DNA from: Bacilli bacterium
GTDB taxonomy: Bacteria > Bacillota > Bacilli > Paenibacillales > NBRC-103111
Direction: 5' to 3'
Length of the DNA stretch: 64,000 nt
Assembly (NCBI GenBank): GCA_028287395.1
Contig: JAQBPR010000191.1
Location: 20,480-84,479 of the forward strand
Below the pieces are notes generated by a model that ran no database searches, was not told where the DNA came from, and saw only the letters and a program-made list of their open reading frames with translations. The position numbers and the translations under genes were made by a program. Shown here piece after piece: positions 8,536-15,801 of the stretch (position 1 is the first letter of the stretch; each line of letters opens with the position of its first letter).

Positions 8536-9723
8536 ATGGCAAGGGTAGCTTCCAAGCGACTTTCGCAGCTGGGTTCGGCGATTTTTGCCGAGGTAAGCGA
8601 ATGGAAGGAGCAGGTGAACAAACAGGGAATGGATGTCATCGACTTAGGCATCGGCAGTCCCGATCAGCCTCCGTCACCGAAGGTGATAGAAGCATTGGTT
8701 CAAGCGGTCAGCAAACCGCATAATTACGGGTATCCTACATCGGAAGGCAGCCTGCAATTTCGTCAAACAGTAGCTCGCTGGTATCAATACCGCTTTGGAG
8801 TTGAGCTAGATCCGAATGATGAAATTCTTACGCTCATGGGATCACAGGACGGATTGGCTCATTTGGCGATGGCCATTACGGATCCAGGTGACCTGGTACT
8901 TGTTCCTGATCCGGGCTATCCGATTTATGCGGCGAGCCTAGTCCTTGCAGGTGTGACACCTTACACCATGCCTTTGCGCGTGGAAAATAATTTTCTGCCC
9001 GACTTAGATCGTATTCCAGAGGCTATTGCCAAACAAGCCAAATTTATGCTGCTTAACTATCCGAGTAATCCGTTATCAGCTGTTGCGGATCGGGCATTTT
9101 TTGAGCGATTAGTGGCGTATGCCCGTAAACATCATATTATTATTGTACATGATTTGGCCTATTCGGAAATGACCTTCGATGGTTTCCTGCCTGTGAGCAT
9201 CTTACAAATTCCCGACGCCAAGGAAATTGCCGTAGAATTTCATTCCTTGTCGAAAAGCTTTAACATGGCAGGCTGCCGCTTGGCCTTCATGGTAGGAAAT
9301 TCAGAAGTGGTACAGGCGTTGCAAACTTTGAAATCGAATATCGACTATGGCGTTTTCATTGCTATTCAGGAAGCAGGTATAGCGGCTTTAGAAGAGGATA
9401 TGACACACGATGACTCCGTTGCAAAGCAATATGAGCTTAGAAGGAATTTGTTCGTGGAAGGATTACAAAAAATCGGCTGGGACATTCCGCTGCCGAAAGC
9501 TACGATGTTTGTTTGGGCACCGATACCCAAAGGCTGGACTTCTCGACAAATTGCCCGGGAAATTTTATTTTCGACTGGCGTTGTAGTTATTCCTGGTGAT
9601 GCTTTTGGATCTGAGGGAGAAGGGTATGTACGGATTGCGCTTGTACAAAGTGAAGAAAGATTGGCGGAAGCTATCTCACGTATCGGCAGGTTTTTTGCAG
9701 AGAAGGTTAATGTTCTAAAGTAG
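8536..9723 (+). CDS. Class I/II aminotransferase, LL-diaminopimelate-aminotransferase-like
   Basis: This is a PLP-dependent fold type I aminotransferase of 395 residues. It shows DLGIGSPDQPP near residue 37, MGSQDGLAHLAMAI, the NYPSNPLSA loop, DLAYSEMTFDG and the Schiff-base lysine in SLSKSFNMAGCR (K240). The pattern resembles the DapL/YugH-type branch. The actual amino acid substrate cannot be assigned from these motifs, and lysine-pathway genes are not adjacent. The ATG at 8536 follows AGGAGAG with a somewhat long spacing. Confidence 0.87.
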   Translation: MARVASKRLSQLGSAIFAEVSEWKEQVNKQGMDVIDLGIGSPDQPPSPKVIEALVQAVSKPHNYGYPTSEGSLQFRQTVARWYQYRFGVELDPNDEILTLMGSQDGLAHLAMAITDPGDLVLVPDPGYPIYAASLVLAGVTPYTMPLRVENNFLPDLDRIPEAIAKQAKFMLLNYPSNPLSAVADRAFFERLVAYARKHHIIIVHDLAYSEMTFDGFLPVSILQIPDAKEIAVEFHSLSKSFNMAGCRLAFMVGNSEVVQALQTLKSNIDYGVFIAIQEAGIAALEEDMTHDDSVAKQYELRRNLFVEGLQKIGWDIPLPKATMFVWAPIPKGWTSRQIAREILFSTGVVVIPGDAFGSEGEGYVRIALVQSEERLAEAISRIGRFFAEKVNVLK

Positions 9724-9747
9724 TTTAAGGAGAGTTGGGACGATCTG

Positions 9748-10689
9748 ATGCGCAAAATACAAGTGTCATCTCGCAAAAGCAAGCTCATTATTCATTGCCT
9801 CTGGGCTGGCTTGATTATAAGCTTATTAACAGGCTGCAGCACAACTTCTTCTAGCGAACCGATTCATTCGCCTTTCGTTACTTCGCTACCCTCTATCATA
9901 CCGACTGTAGAGACTCCTTCAGAAGAAATGGGAGTTCGAGCCGGAATAATTATTCAACAAACCCCTCAGCCTCTTCCCGTTACAGCTGCATTGCAAACGA
10001 TTCAGCCTGCTCAATTAGCTAAACCGAAGCAATGGGGAGAGCAAGTGGATGGGGTCAAAAGAAGGTTGGATACGAATGATAAAGTAGTCGCGTTAACTTT
10101 TGATGCTTGTGGTGGAGTAGGCAGCGATGGTTACGATAAAAAATTAATCGACTTTTTAATTAAGGAAAAGATTCATGCCACACTTTTCATTAACGGCAGA
10201 TGGATCACAGCTAATCCTGATATTTTTCTTGAATTGGCTGCTAATCCGCTTTTTGAAATCGAGAATCACGGAACCGAGCACAAGCCTTTATCTGTAACAG
10301 GCCGATCTGCCTATGGAATAAAAGGTACCTCAAGTGTAGAAGAAGTGAAAAATGAAGTATTATTGAATGCACAAAAAATCGAGAAATTAACCGGACGAAA
10401 ACCGAAGTTTTTTCGCTCAGGAACCGCTTATTATGATGAAATTGCGATTCAAGTCGTCGAGGATTTAGGAGAAGAAGCCGTCAACTTTGATGTGCTGGGC
10501 GATGCGGGAGCGACTTATACTAAGGATCAGATTGTTAAAGCCTTGAAAAGTGTAAAACCCGGTTCCATCGTGATCAGTCATATGAACCATCCAGAAAAGC
10601 ATACAGCGGAAGGAATCGAGGCAGCCGTACCTATGCTTCAAAAAGAGGGGTACAGCTTTGTCAAGGTGGAGGACTATTCGCTTAAGTAA
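9748..10689 (+). CDS. Divergent polysaccharide-deacetylase-fold lipoprotein
   Basis: The N terminus is a lipoprotein signal ending in LLTGC (lipid cysteine about C30). A low-complexity linker of some 75 residues rich in Pro, Thr and Ser follows, then a NodB-like catalytic domain. It contains LTFDACGGVGSDGYDKK, where the usual TFDDG motif has kept the first aspartate but replaced the second, a metal ligand, by alanine. The second motif NHGTEHKPLS keeps the HxxxH arrangement, and HATLFINGRWI is typical of the fold. It is probably anchored on the outer face of the membrane and acts on cell wall or other sugars, but the altered metal site makes activity uncertain. Confidence 0.8.
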   Translation: MRKIQVSSRKSKLIIHCLWAGLIISLLTGCSTTSSSEPIHSPFVTSLPSIIPTVETPSEEMGVRAGIIIQQTPQPLPVTAALQTIQPAQLAKPKQWGEQVDGVKRRLDTNDKVVALTFDACGGVGSDGYDKKLIDFLIKEKIHATLFINGRWITANPDIFLELAANPLFEIENHGTEHKPLSVTGRSAYGIKGTSSVEEVKNEVLLNAQKIEKLTGRKPKFFRSGTAYYDEIAIQVVEDLGEEAVNFDVLGDAGATYTKDQIVKALKSVKPGSIVISHMNHPEKHTAEGIEAAVPMLQKEGYSFVKVEDYSLK

Positions 10690-10703
10690 AGCCTAATTAC
10701 TTT

Positions 10704-10790
10704 AAGAGTGCGTTCAAAAAATGGCGACGAGGAGTAATGAGTATGCTTGTAGAAGTTTATGTGCCAACTTTGAAAATGAGTTTCCACCTT
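10704..10790. repeat. Dispersed repeat, half copy R2
   Basis: This block starts AGAGTGCGTTCAAAAA and continues with the GGCGACGAGGAGTAATG and CTTGTAGAAGTTTATGTGCC segments. It ends after the TTGAAAATGAGTTTC core half. It matches the left half of R1 (2664 on) closely; the right half and the second palindrome arm are absent. It sits directly in front of the nitroreductase gene, so it replaces or supplies part of that gene's upstream region. Confidence 0.7.
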
Positions 10791-10838
10791 TAATTTTTGA
10801 AATGGTTCATTAATGAGCTGGCGAAAGGGAGAAGAAAA

Positions 10839-11417
10839 ATGAATATTGAACATACTATTCGCAATAGAAGAAGTATCGGCTTGGTCAAATCTGACCCACT
10901 GGAAAAGTTGCTGATTGAAAAATTATTGGATGCCGCTGTACACGCACCGAATCATCATTGTACGGAGCCATGGCGTTTTTTTGTGATGACAGGCAGCGGA
11001 AGAGATGTTTTGGGACGTGCCTATGCATTAATCGCAAGTGAGTCAATGCAAGACCCAACAACAGAAGAAAATCAGATGATCTTAAAAAAGCAGCATGGCA
11101 AGGCGTTTCGCGCGCCTGTAGTCATAACTGTTGCTGCAGTCCCTTTGGATTCACCTAAAGTGGAGAAGAAAGAAGAGCTTGCGGCAGTGCATGCAGCAGT
11201 GCAGAATATACTGCTTCAAGCCCATGCACTTGGCCTTGGCGCAATTTGGCGAACTGGAGAACCTGCATATCATCGGGAAATGAAGAAGGCATTTGGGCTG
11301 ACTGACGAGGCTGAAGTAGTCGGATTCATTTATGTGGGGTATCCTTTAAACCAACCAGCTTCGCGGGTAAGTCCCAGCTATGCCGAGAAAACAATTTGGT
11401 TGGATGGATCAAAATAA
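10839..11417 (+). CDS. Nitroreductase-family FMN-dependent oxidoreductase
   Basis: This is a 192-residue flavoprotein of the nitroreductase superfamily. IRNRRSIGLVKSD at the N terminus binds the FMN phosphate, APNHHCTEPWRFFV follows, and LGLGAIWRTGEPA lies near residue 140. The layout is closest to the short YdjA-like branch. The physiological substrate is unknown. The start at 10839 follows AAGGGAGAAG; the frame stays open upstream but that part lies next to repeat R2. No operon partner is evident. Confidence 0.87.
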   Translation: MNIEHTIRNRRSIGLVKSDPLEKLLIEKLLDAAVHAPNHHCTEPWRFFVMTGSGRDVLGRAYALIASESMQDPTTEENQMILKKQHGKAFRAPVVITVAAVPLDSPKVEKKEELAAVHAAVQNILLQAHALGLGAIWRTGEPAYHREMKKAFGLTDEAEVVGFIYVGYPLNQPASRVSPSYAEKTIWLDGSK

Positions 11418-11431
11418 ATATGAATTTTTAT

Positions 11432-11457
11432 TTGCTGCAATGCTTGTATGCTATAAT
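11432..11457 (+). promoter_or_regulatory. Probable promoter of the exonuclease gene
   Basis: A perfect TATAAT (11452-11457) is preceded by TGC, giving an extended -10. A TTGCTG upstream is too close to act as a normal -35. The predicted start point lies about 25 bp before the ATG at 11487, with an AGGAGTG ribosome binding site between. Confidence 0.55.
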
Positions 11458-11486
11458 ATGATAAAAAATTCAGGAGTGTAAAATCA

Positions 11487-12359
11487 ATGGGAAATAATCA
11501 TAAGGTTTTAATTGTCGATGGCATGGCGCTTTTATTTAGAGCTTACTATGCGACTTCTTATGGTGGCTATATTAGAAAAACTAAAACAGGTATACCAACA
11601 AATGCAATTTATGGATTTCTTCAATATTTTTTTGATGCGATTAAACAATTTGAACCTACGCATGTTGTTTGCTGTTGGGATATGGGAAGCAAGACATTTA
11701 GGACGGAAATATATGATCTTTATAAGTCTAACAGGCAAGCCCCACCTGATGATTTAATTCCACAATTTGATCTCGTAAAGCAAGTTGTTGAAGATCTAGG
11801 TGTTCCGAATATTGGTTTACTTGGCTATGAAGCAGACGATTGTATAGGAACATTGGCTCTAGAGTTTTCAAAAAACTCAGAAGTTTTCATTTTAACGGGT
11901 GATCATGACATGCTGCAGCTAATCAATGAACGGACTTCCGTAATTATAATGAAAAAAGGGAAATCAAATTATACTGTTTATAACTTAGCTCTACTATGGG
12001 ATGAAAGAAATCTTTTGCCTTCTCAAGTGGTCGATTTAAAAGGATTTATGGGAGATTCCTCAGATAATTACCCTGGAGTACGTGGAGTGGGCGAAAAAAC
12101 CGCACAAAAGCTAATTAATGAATTTAAGTCAGTCGAAGGTGTCATTGATAATATCCACTTACTTCCAATAAGTTTGAAAAAGAAAATTGAAATAGACCTA
12201 GAAATGTTACATTTATCAAGAAAACTGGCGCAAATCCATCTTGAAGTTCCGGTTCAGTGTGGATTTGAGGAAAGTATATGGAATGTACCGCGTGAAACGA
12301 TTATTAAAAGATTTGAGCAATTGGAATTTGAAGGGCTTATAAAGTTGCTCGAAATCTAG
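11487..12359 (+). CDS. 5'-3' exonuclease (flap endonuclease-like, stand-alone)
   Basis: This 290-residue protein matches the N-terminal 5' nuclease domain of DNA polymerase I without the polymerase part. VDGMALLFRAYYA is at the N terminus with the first metal-binding aspartate. YEADDCIGTLA carries the acidic cluster, TGDHDMLQL follows, and DLKGFMGDSSDNYPGVRGVGEKTAQKLI is the helix-hairpin-helix region. Such proteins (B. subtilis YpcP type) back up PolI in removing RNA primers and flaps. The gene is noticeably AT-rich. It has its own promoter. Confidence 0.9.
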   Translation: MGNNHKVLIVDGMALLFRAYYATSYGGYIRKTKTGIPTNAIYGFLQYFFDAIKQFEPTHVVCCWDMGSKTFRTEIYDLYKSNRQAPPDDLIPQFDLVKQVVEDLGVPNIGLLGYEADDCIGTLALEFSKNSEVFILTGDHDMLQLINERTSVIIMKKGKSNYTVYNLALLWDERNLLPSQVVDLKGFMGDSSDNYPGVRGVGEKTAQKLINEFKSVEGVIDNIHLLPISLKKKIEIDLEMLHLSRKLAQIHLEVPVQCGFEESIWNVPRETIIKRFEQLEFEGLIKLLEI

Positions 12360-12406
12360 AAGATCTATCCATATAATGACCGTGAAGTAAAAGGAGGAAT
12401 AGAACG

Positions 12407-12931
12407 ATGAATTTAACGAATTCAATTAGCGCAATATTCCAAGCGGCACAATCGGGGAAAGCTTCGCGACTAGACGATTTACTCAACTCAGAGCCATTCC
12501 TGGCAAATACAGAAAATGGTGATGGACTCACTCCATTGGGGTTTGCAGCGCATTTTGGCCAAAAAGCTGCCGTACAGGTGCTTCTAGATCATGGAGCGGA
12601 TGTAAATTCAGTTTCCCATTCAACAATAAATTATATTCCCTCCAATACTGCATTGCATGCTGCAATCGCAGGAGAGCGAAACGTAGATGTGATCAAGCTG
12701 CTTTTGAAACACAAGGCATTGACCAATATATTCGATAGTAATAGGCATACAAGTGTACATGCGACTGCGTTCCACGATGACAATCAAGAGATCATTAATT
12801 TATTAATTGCACATGGGGCAAATGTAAATGCGAAGGTTGAAGGCGGGAAAACAGCGCTATCCCTCGCAATAGAACAAGGTAATCACCAAGTGGCGGATCT
12901 TTTACGCCAAAATGGAGCAGTTCAAAACTAA
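12407..12931 (+). CDS. Ankyrin-repeat protein
   Basis: This 174-residue cytoplasmic protein is built of about four to five ankyrin repeats. The recurring phrases are DGLTPLGFAAHFGQKAAVQVLLDHGADVN, NTALHAAIAGERN, HTSVHATAFHDDNQEIINLLIAHGANVN (quoted in part: IINLLIAHGANVN) and KTALSLAIEQGN. There is no signal peptide or other domain. Ankyrin repeats bind proteins; the partner is unknown. A strong AAAGGAGG precedes the ATG. It follows the exonuclease by 47 bp and may share its transcript. Confidence 0.85.
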   Translation: MNLTNSISAIFQAAQSGKASRLDDLLNSEPFLANTENGDGLTPLGFAAHFGQKAAVQVLLDHGADVNSVSHSTINYIPSNTALHAAIAGERNVDVIKLLLKHKALTNIFDSNRHTSVHATAFHDDNQEIINLLIAHGANVNAKVEGGKTALSLAIEQGNHQVADLLRQNGAVQN

Positions 12932-12991
12932 GTCCTTTTTGGACTGCAGTGAAATAGGTTACTTCCACAATATTTAGAGGCTCTCTTTAAT

Positions 12992-13019
12992 AAAAAAGCC
13001 CTCGATGGGATTCTCGAGG
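12992..13019 (-). terminator. Intrinsic terminator of the 13071-13409 gene
   Basis: Read on the minus strand, a CCTCGA/TCGAGG stem with an eight-base loop is followed by GGC and six T residues. It lies about 50 bp after the stop of the minus-strand gene and also faces the end of the ankyrin gene. Confidence 0.65.
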
Positions 13020-13070
13020 TGGTGATATCTAAAAGATTGTTTTTTTTGGAACCAGTTTCGATATCATGAA

Positions 13071-13409
13071 TCATCCCGCATCAAAGAGATCAAACGTTTG
13101 CTGTTTAGGCTTGCGTTCACCTAGTCTCCTTACATAAGGAACACCTTTAATAATGAACTGCTTCATGATAATTGAATAGCGTTCATTATGAACAGGAGAT
13201 CTACTGTGATACAGAATATCAGCGAGTTCATCAATAAGAATTTGCTCTTCATCCAGAATAATATCACGACGGTCAATCATAATAATTGCCCCGTCTTTCT
13301 TTTTTGCCCTGAAAATTAGGCTTTCATATTTAAAGCGCGGATCGGAGTCAATGATAGCTTCTACTTCTACCTTCTCCTGATTCGATAGCCAGAGTGCGAA
13401 TGTTCCCAT
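13071..13409 (-). CDS. Small protein of unknown function behind a LexA-box promoter
   Basis: I do not recognise the family. The 112-residue protein is mixed alpha/beta in appearance, charged, with no signal peptide or membrane segment. It has a central KKKDGAIIMIDRRDIILDEE segment and a C-terminal tail KPKQQTFDLFDAG. That tail loosely resembles a sliding-clamp-binding peptide (glutamine followed by hydrophobic residues and DLF). The start is taken at ATG 13409, four codons inside the longest frame, because GAGGTGAT lies just upstream. The promoter contains a near-consensus LexA operator (13473-13486), so DNA-damage control is likely. The function itself is unknown. Confidence 0.72.
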   Translation of the reverse strand: MGTFALWLSNQEKVEVEAIIDSDPRFKYESLIFRAKKKDGAIIMIDRRDIILDEEQILIDELADILYHSRSPVHNERYSIIMKQFIIKGVPYVRRLGERKPKQQTFDLFDAG

Positions 13410-13464
13410 ACATATCACCTCATTTTAAAAATGAAGAAGACAACACTGATGTATCTCTGTTTTC

Positions 13465-13493
13465 ATTATATAGGAACAAATGTTCTGTGTCTA
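13465..13493 (-). promoter_or_regulatory. Promoter with embedded LexA (SOS) operator
   Basis: On the minus strand, TAGACA (13493-13488) and TATAAT (13470-13465) are exactly 17 bp apart. Between them lies a GAAC-AAAT-GTTC palindrome (13473-13486) that matches the Bacillus SOS box CGAACRNRYGTTYC at 12 of 14 positions, with the core intact. A repressor bound here would block the promoter. The gene start is about 50 bp downstream. Confidence 0.72.
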
Positions 13494-13631
13494 GTGTTTT
13501 ATTAGGATTTTTATCTCGCCGTTGAGCAGCTTGGGCTTGACTGGGTAACTCGAGCTAATAAATGGAATGTCAGGAAGTGTTAAGTTATAATGTTTCCAAA
13601 TGGATCTATGACGGAAATGGAGTAAAATAAC

Positions 13632-14000
13632 ATGAACAATGAAAAAACCATGGATTCAAAATATATTCAACAACATTTAGCAAATGAACGAACCTATCTT
13701 GCTTGGGTCAGGACTTGCATAACTATTGTTGGTTTAGGTTTTTTAGCAGCTGGTGTTATTTATCGATCTTATTTGAATGTAAAATGGGAATACGAGATTG
13801 CCGCATCCGTGGGAATCGGTGCTGTTTTGTTGGCAAGCATCTTACTTGTGTTTGCAACAATGAACTATTTAAGAAAACAACAGGATATTAATACGGATTC
13901 TTTTCGATCATCAAGGTTTATTATTTTTTTTGTAATGGGTGGATTATTACTTGTAAATATGGTCTTGCTTTTATTATTGATATTTATTTTATATAATTAA
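13632..14000 (+). CDS. DUF202 (YidH-like) membrane protein
   Basis: This is a 122-residue protein with the DUF202 signature ANERTYLAWVRTCITIVGLG (residues 18-37) and three hydrophobic segments. Members are small integral membrane proteins without an assigned role. A TATAAT at 13587 lies in front of the gene, and the ATG at 13632 follows a GGAG. Its neighbour lgt is 39 bp downstream in the same direction; no functional link is known. Confidence 0.85.
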   Translation: MNNEKTMDSKYIQQHLANERTYLAWVRTCITIVGLGFLAAGVIYRSYLNVKWEYEIAASVGIGAVLLASILLVFATMNYLRKQQDINTDSFRSSRFIIFFVMGGLLLVNMVLLLLLIFILYN

Positions 14001-14039
14001 GTCAGAAGAGAGCAATTTGACTTTGAGAGGAGCAATTTC

Positions 14040-14984
14040 ATGTATGTAGTACTTAATCCAATAGCATTTTCTTTAGGGTCTATACAGGTACATTGGTACG
14101 GTATTATTCTCGGTACGGCGGCACTAGTCGGACTATTGATTGCTATTCAAGAGGGCAAACGCTATCAGATCAATCCAGACTTTTTTATGGATATGCTTTT
14201 GATCACAGTCCCTGCCGCTATCATTGGTGCTAGAGCATATTATGTCGCTTTTAAATGGGCTGATTACCAAAACAATATTTTGGAGATTTTTAAAATATGG
14301 CATGGCGGCATTGCCATCTACGGTGCATTGATTGGATCGATAACTGCCGCATTCTTCTACTTTCGGGCAAAAGGGTACAATTTCTGGCGTATTGTTGATA
14401 TCTGCGCACCCGGTTTAATTGTCGGACAACTCATCGGACGTTGGGGTAACTATATGAATCAGGAAGCACATGGCGGATCGGTATCCGAAAGCTTCCTTCG
14501 CAATACTCTACACCTACCAAATTTTATCGTTAATCAAATGAATATTGATGGAACGTATTATCATCCTACTTTTTTATACGAATCGTTATGGAGTCTAGTC
14601 GGTTTCTTATTGCTGCTCTGGTTTCGACGGAGGACATTTTTACGAGCAGGGGAACTATTTATGAGTTACTTTATTTGGTATTCGATTGGACGGTTTTTCG
14701 TAGAAGGGGTCCGTACGGACAGTTTGGCATTTGATGGACCGGGTTGGCTTGCAAGTTTTATGAGGATGCTTTGGTCTCCAATGAAGCTTTTGTTTGAAGA
14801 AGGATCGATGGCTTACGGAAATGTTCGGGTTTCTCAACTGCTTGGTATAATCATCATAATTGCTGCAGTAGGCTTGATTATTTATCGAAGAAAGACTGGT
14901 CTTGCTTTTGTACGTTACTCGGACCCAATTGTTTCAAACAAAACCGTGGCGTCTTCTGCCAATGTAGAACCACTTCTTCACTAA
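14040..14984 (+). CDS. lgt: Prolipoprotein diacylglyceryl transferase
   Basis: Lgt transfers diacylglycerol from phosphatidylglycerol to the lipobox cysteine of prelipoproteins in the membrane. The 314-residue polytopic protein shows HWYGIILG near residue 18, WHGGIAIYGA around residue 86 and the family signature GRWGNYMNQEAHGG (about residues 137-150). HPTFLYESLWSL comes later, and SIGRFFVEGVRTDSL carries the conserved arginine region. It serves the lipoproteins encoded in this window, such as the two sugar-binding proteins. A terminator follows. Confidence 0.94.
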   Translation: MYVVLNPIAFSLGSIQVHWYGIILGTAALVGLLIAIQEGKRYQINPDFFMDMLLITVPAAIIGARAYYVAFKWADYQNNILEIFKIWHGGIAIYGALIGSITAAFFYFRAKGYNFWRIVDICAPGLIVGQLIGRWGNYMNQEAHGGSVSESFLRNTLHLPNFIVNQMNIDGTYYHPTFLYESLWSLVGFLLLLWFRRRTFLRAGELFMSYFIWYSIGRFFVEGVRTDSLAFDGPGWLASFMRMLWSPMKLLFEEGSMAYGNVRVSQLLGIIIIIAAVGLIIYRRKTGLAFVRYSDPIVSNKTVASSANVEPLLH

Positions 14985-15004
14985 ATACAGAAATCCTAAA
15001 TACG

Positions 15005-15040
15005 AAAATCGCCCAATAAAAACGGGTGATTTTTTTATTT
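15005..15040 (+). terminator. Intrinsic terminator after lgt
   Basis: AATCGCCC pairs with GGGTGATT around an A-rich loop, followed by a run of seven T residues. Confidence 0.75.
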
Positions 15041-15098
15041 CTTTTAGGAAAATAATTTACTATTCGAATAGGGGAAAGAATGATAATAAAAACAACAC

Positions 15099-15127
15099 TT
15101 GTATACGGTATGGGGGTATGGTATATT
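15099..15127 (+). promoter_or_regulatory. csoR promoter with copper operator-like site
   Basis: TTGTAT (15099-15104) and TATATT (15122-15127) are 17 bp apart. The spacer is filled by TATACGGTATGGGGGTATGG, a GGGGGTA-rich sequence with TATAC/GTATA outer arms, typical of CsoR-bound promoters. A Cu-free CsoR tetramer here would autorepress csoR-copZ. Confidence 0.7.
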
Positions 15128-15150
15128 TACTGTGAAAGGAGGTAATTCTA

Positions 15151-15483
15151 TTGGAGCGAGAACAAGAACAGGTAGTCGAGCAAGATTGCCATTCCAACAA
15201 CAATGATCGAAAAAGTCATCATTCCGATAAGGTGAAAAGTAATTTAGTATCCCGTTTAAATCGAATAGAAGGACAGATTCGAGGGGTGAAAGGATTAATC
15301 GAGAAAGACACCTATTGTGACGATGTATTAAATCAAATTGCAGCTGTTCAATCCGCTCTTAACGGTGTGGGCAGGTTACTTCTTGAAGGACATATGAAGA
15401 GCTGCGTATTGGAGCGAATCCAAGAAGGCGATCATGAAGTGATCGACGAACTATTGATAACCATGAATAAATTAATGAAATAA
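15151..15483 (+). CDS. csoR: Copper-sensing transcriptional repressor CsoR
   Basis: CsoR binds Cu(I) and releases DNA, turning on copper export. The 110-residue helical protein has RLNRIEGQIRGVKGLI followed by Cys56, His81 and Cys85. The 25- and 4-residue spacing is exactly that of the Cu(I) ligands Cys36, His61 and Cys65 of the Mycobacterium protein. The N terminus has extra His and Cys residues (DCHSNNNDRKSHH). The start is TTG 15151 after a strong AAAGGAGG. copZ follows after 21 bp and copA has a second operator-like promoter. Confidence 0.94.
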   Translation: MEREQEQVVEQDCHSNNNDRKSHHSDKVKSNLVSRLNRIEGQIRGVKGLIEKDTYCDDVLNQIAAVQSALNGVGRLLLEGHMKSCVLERIQEGDHEVIDELLITMNKLMK

Positions 15484-15504
15484 ACCAGTTGAGGAGAGGT
15501 TTAA

Positions 15505-15705
15505 ATGCAAACAGTTACTTTAAAGGTAGAAGGTATGTCTTGCGGTCATTGTGTCAATTCTGTTGAAGGGGCTGTCAAAAAGCTCGGAACAAACGGTAAA
15601 GTTGATTTGGCGCAAAAGTCTGTCACTGTTGAATTCGATGAGAGCAAGGTTTCCTTAGATGCGATTAAAGAGGCCATTGAAAAGCAAGGCTACGATGTCG
15701 TTTAA
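15505..15705 (+). CDS. copZ: Copper chaperone CopZ
   Basis: This is a 66-residue heavy-metal-associated domain with GMSCGHC, the Cu(I)-binding CxxC at Cys13 and Cys16. CopZ carries Cu(I) to CopA and can hand it to CsoR. Length and fold match the stand-alone chaperone. GAGGAG precedes the ATG. It is co-transcribed with csoR and followed by a hairpin, while copA restarts from its own promoter. Confidence 0.93.
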   Translation: MQTVTLKVEGMSCGHCVNSVEGAVKKLGTNGKVDLAQKSVTVEFDESKVSLDAIKEAIEKQGYDVV

Positions 15706-15710
15706 CACAA

Positions 15711-15750
15711 GAGCCGCTTTCTTAAGCGGCTTCTCGAACCTATATTTTTT
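15711..15750 (+). terminator. Terminator between copZ and copA
   Basis: AGCCGCTT and AAGCGGCT form a tight hairpin (15712-15732). The T-rich tract starts about 10 bases later, so termination may be partial. Confidence 0.55.
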
Positions 15751-15780
15751 TGAATAAAATATACCCCATATAGGTATATT
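15750..15780 (+). promoter_or_regulatory. copA promoter with copper operator-like palindrome
   Basis: TATACCCCATATAGGTATA (15760-15778) is a near-perfect palindrome lying between a TTGAAT -35-like element (15750) and a TATATT or GGTATA -10 region. The CCCC/GG core and position fit CsoR binding. The copA ATG is about 20 bp downstream after AAGGGGTG. Confidence 0.7.
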
Positions 15781-15801
15781 TTAAAGGGGTGAGCTATTAA
15801 A

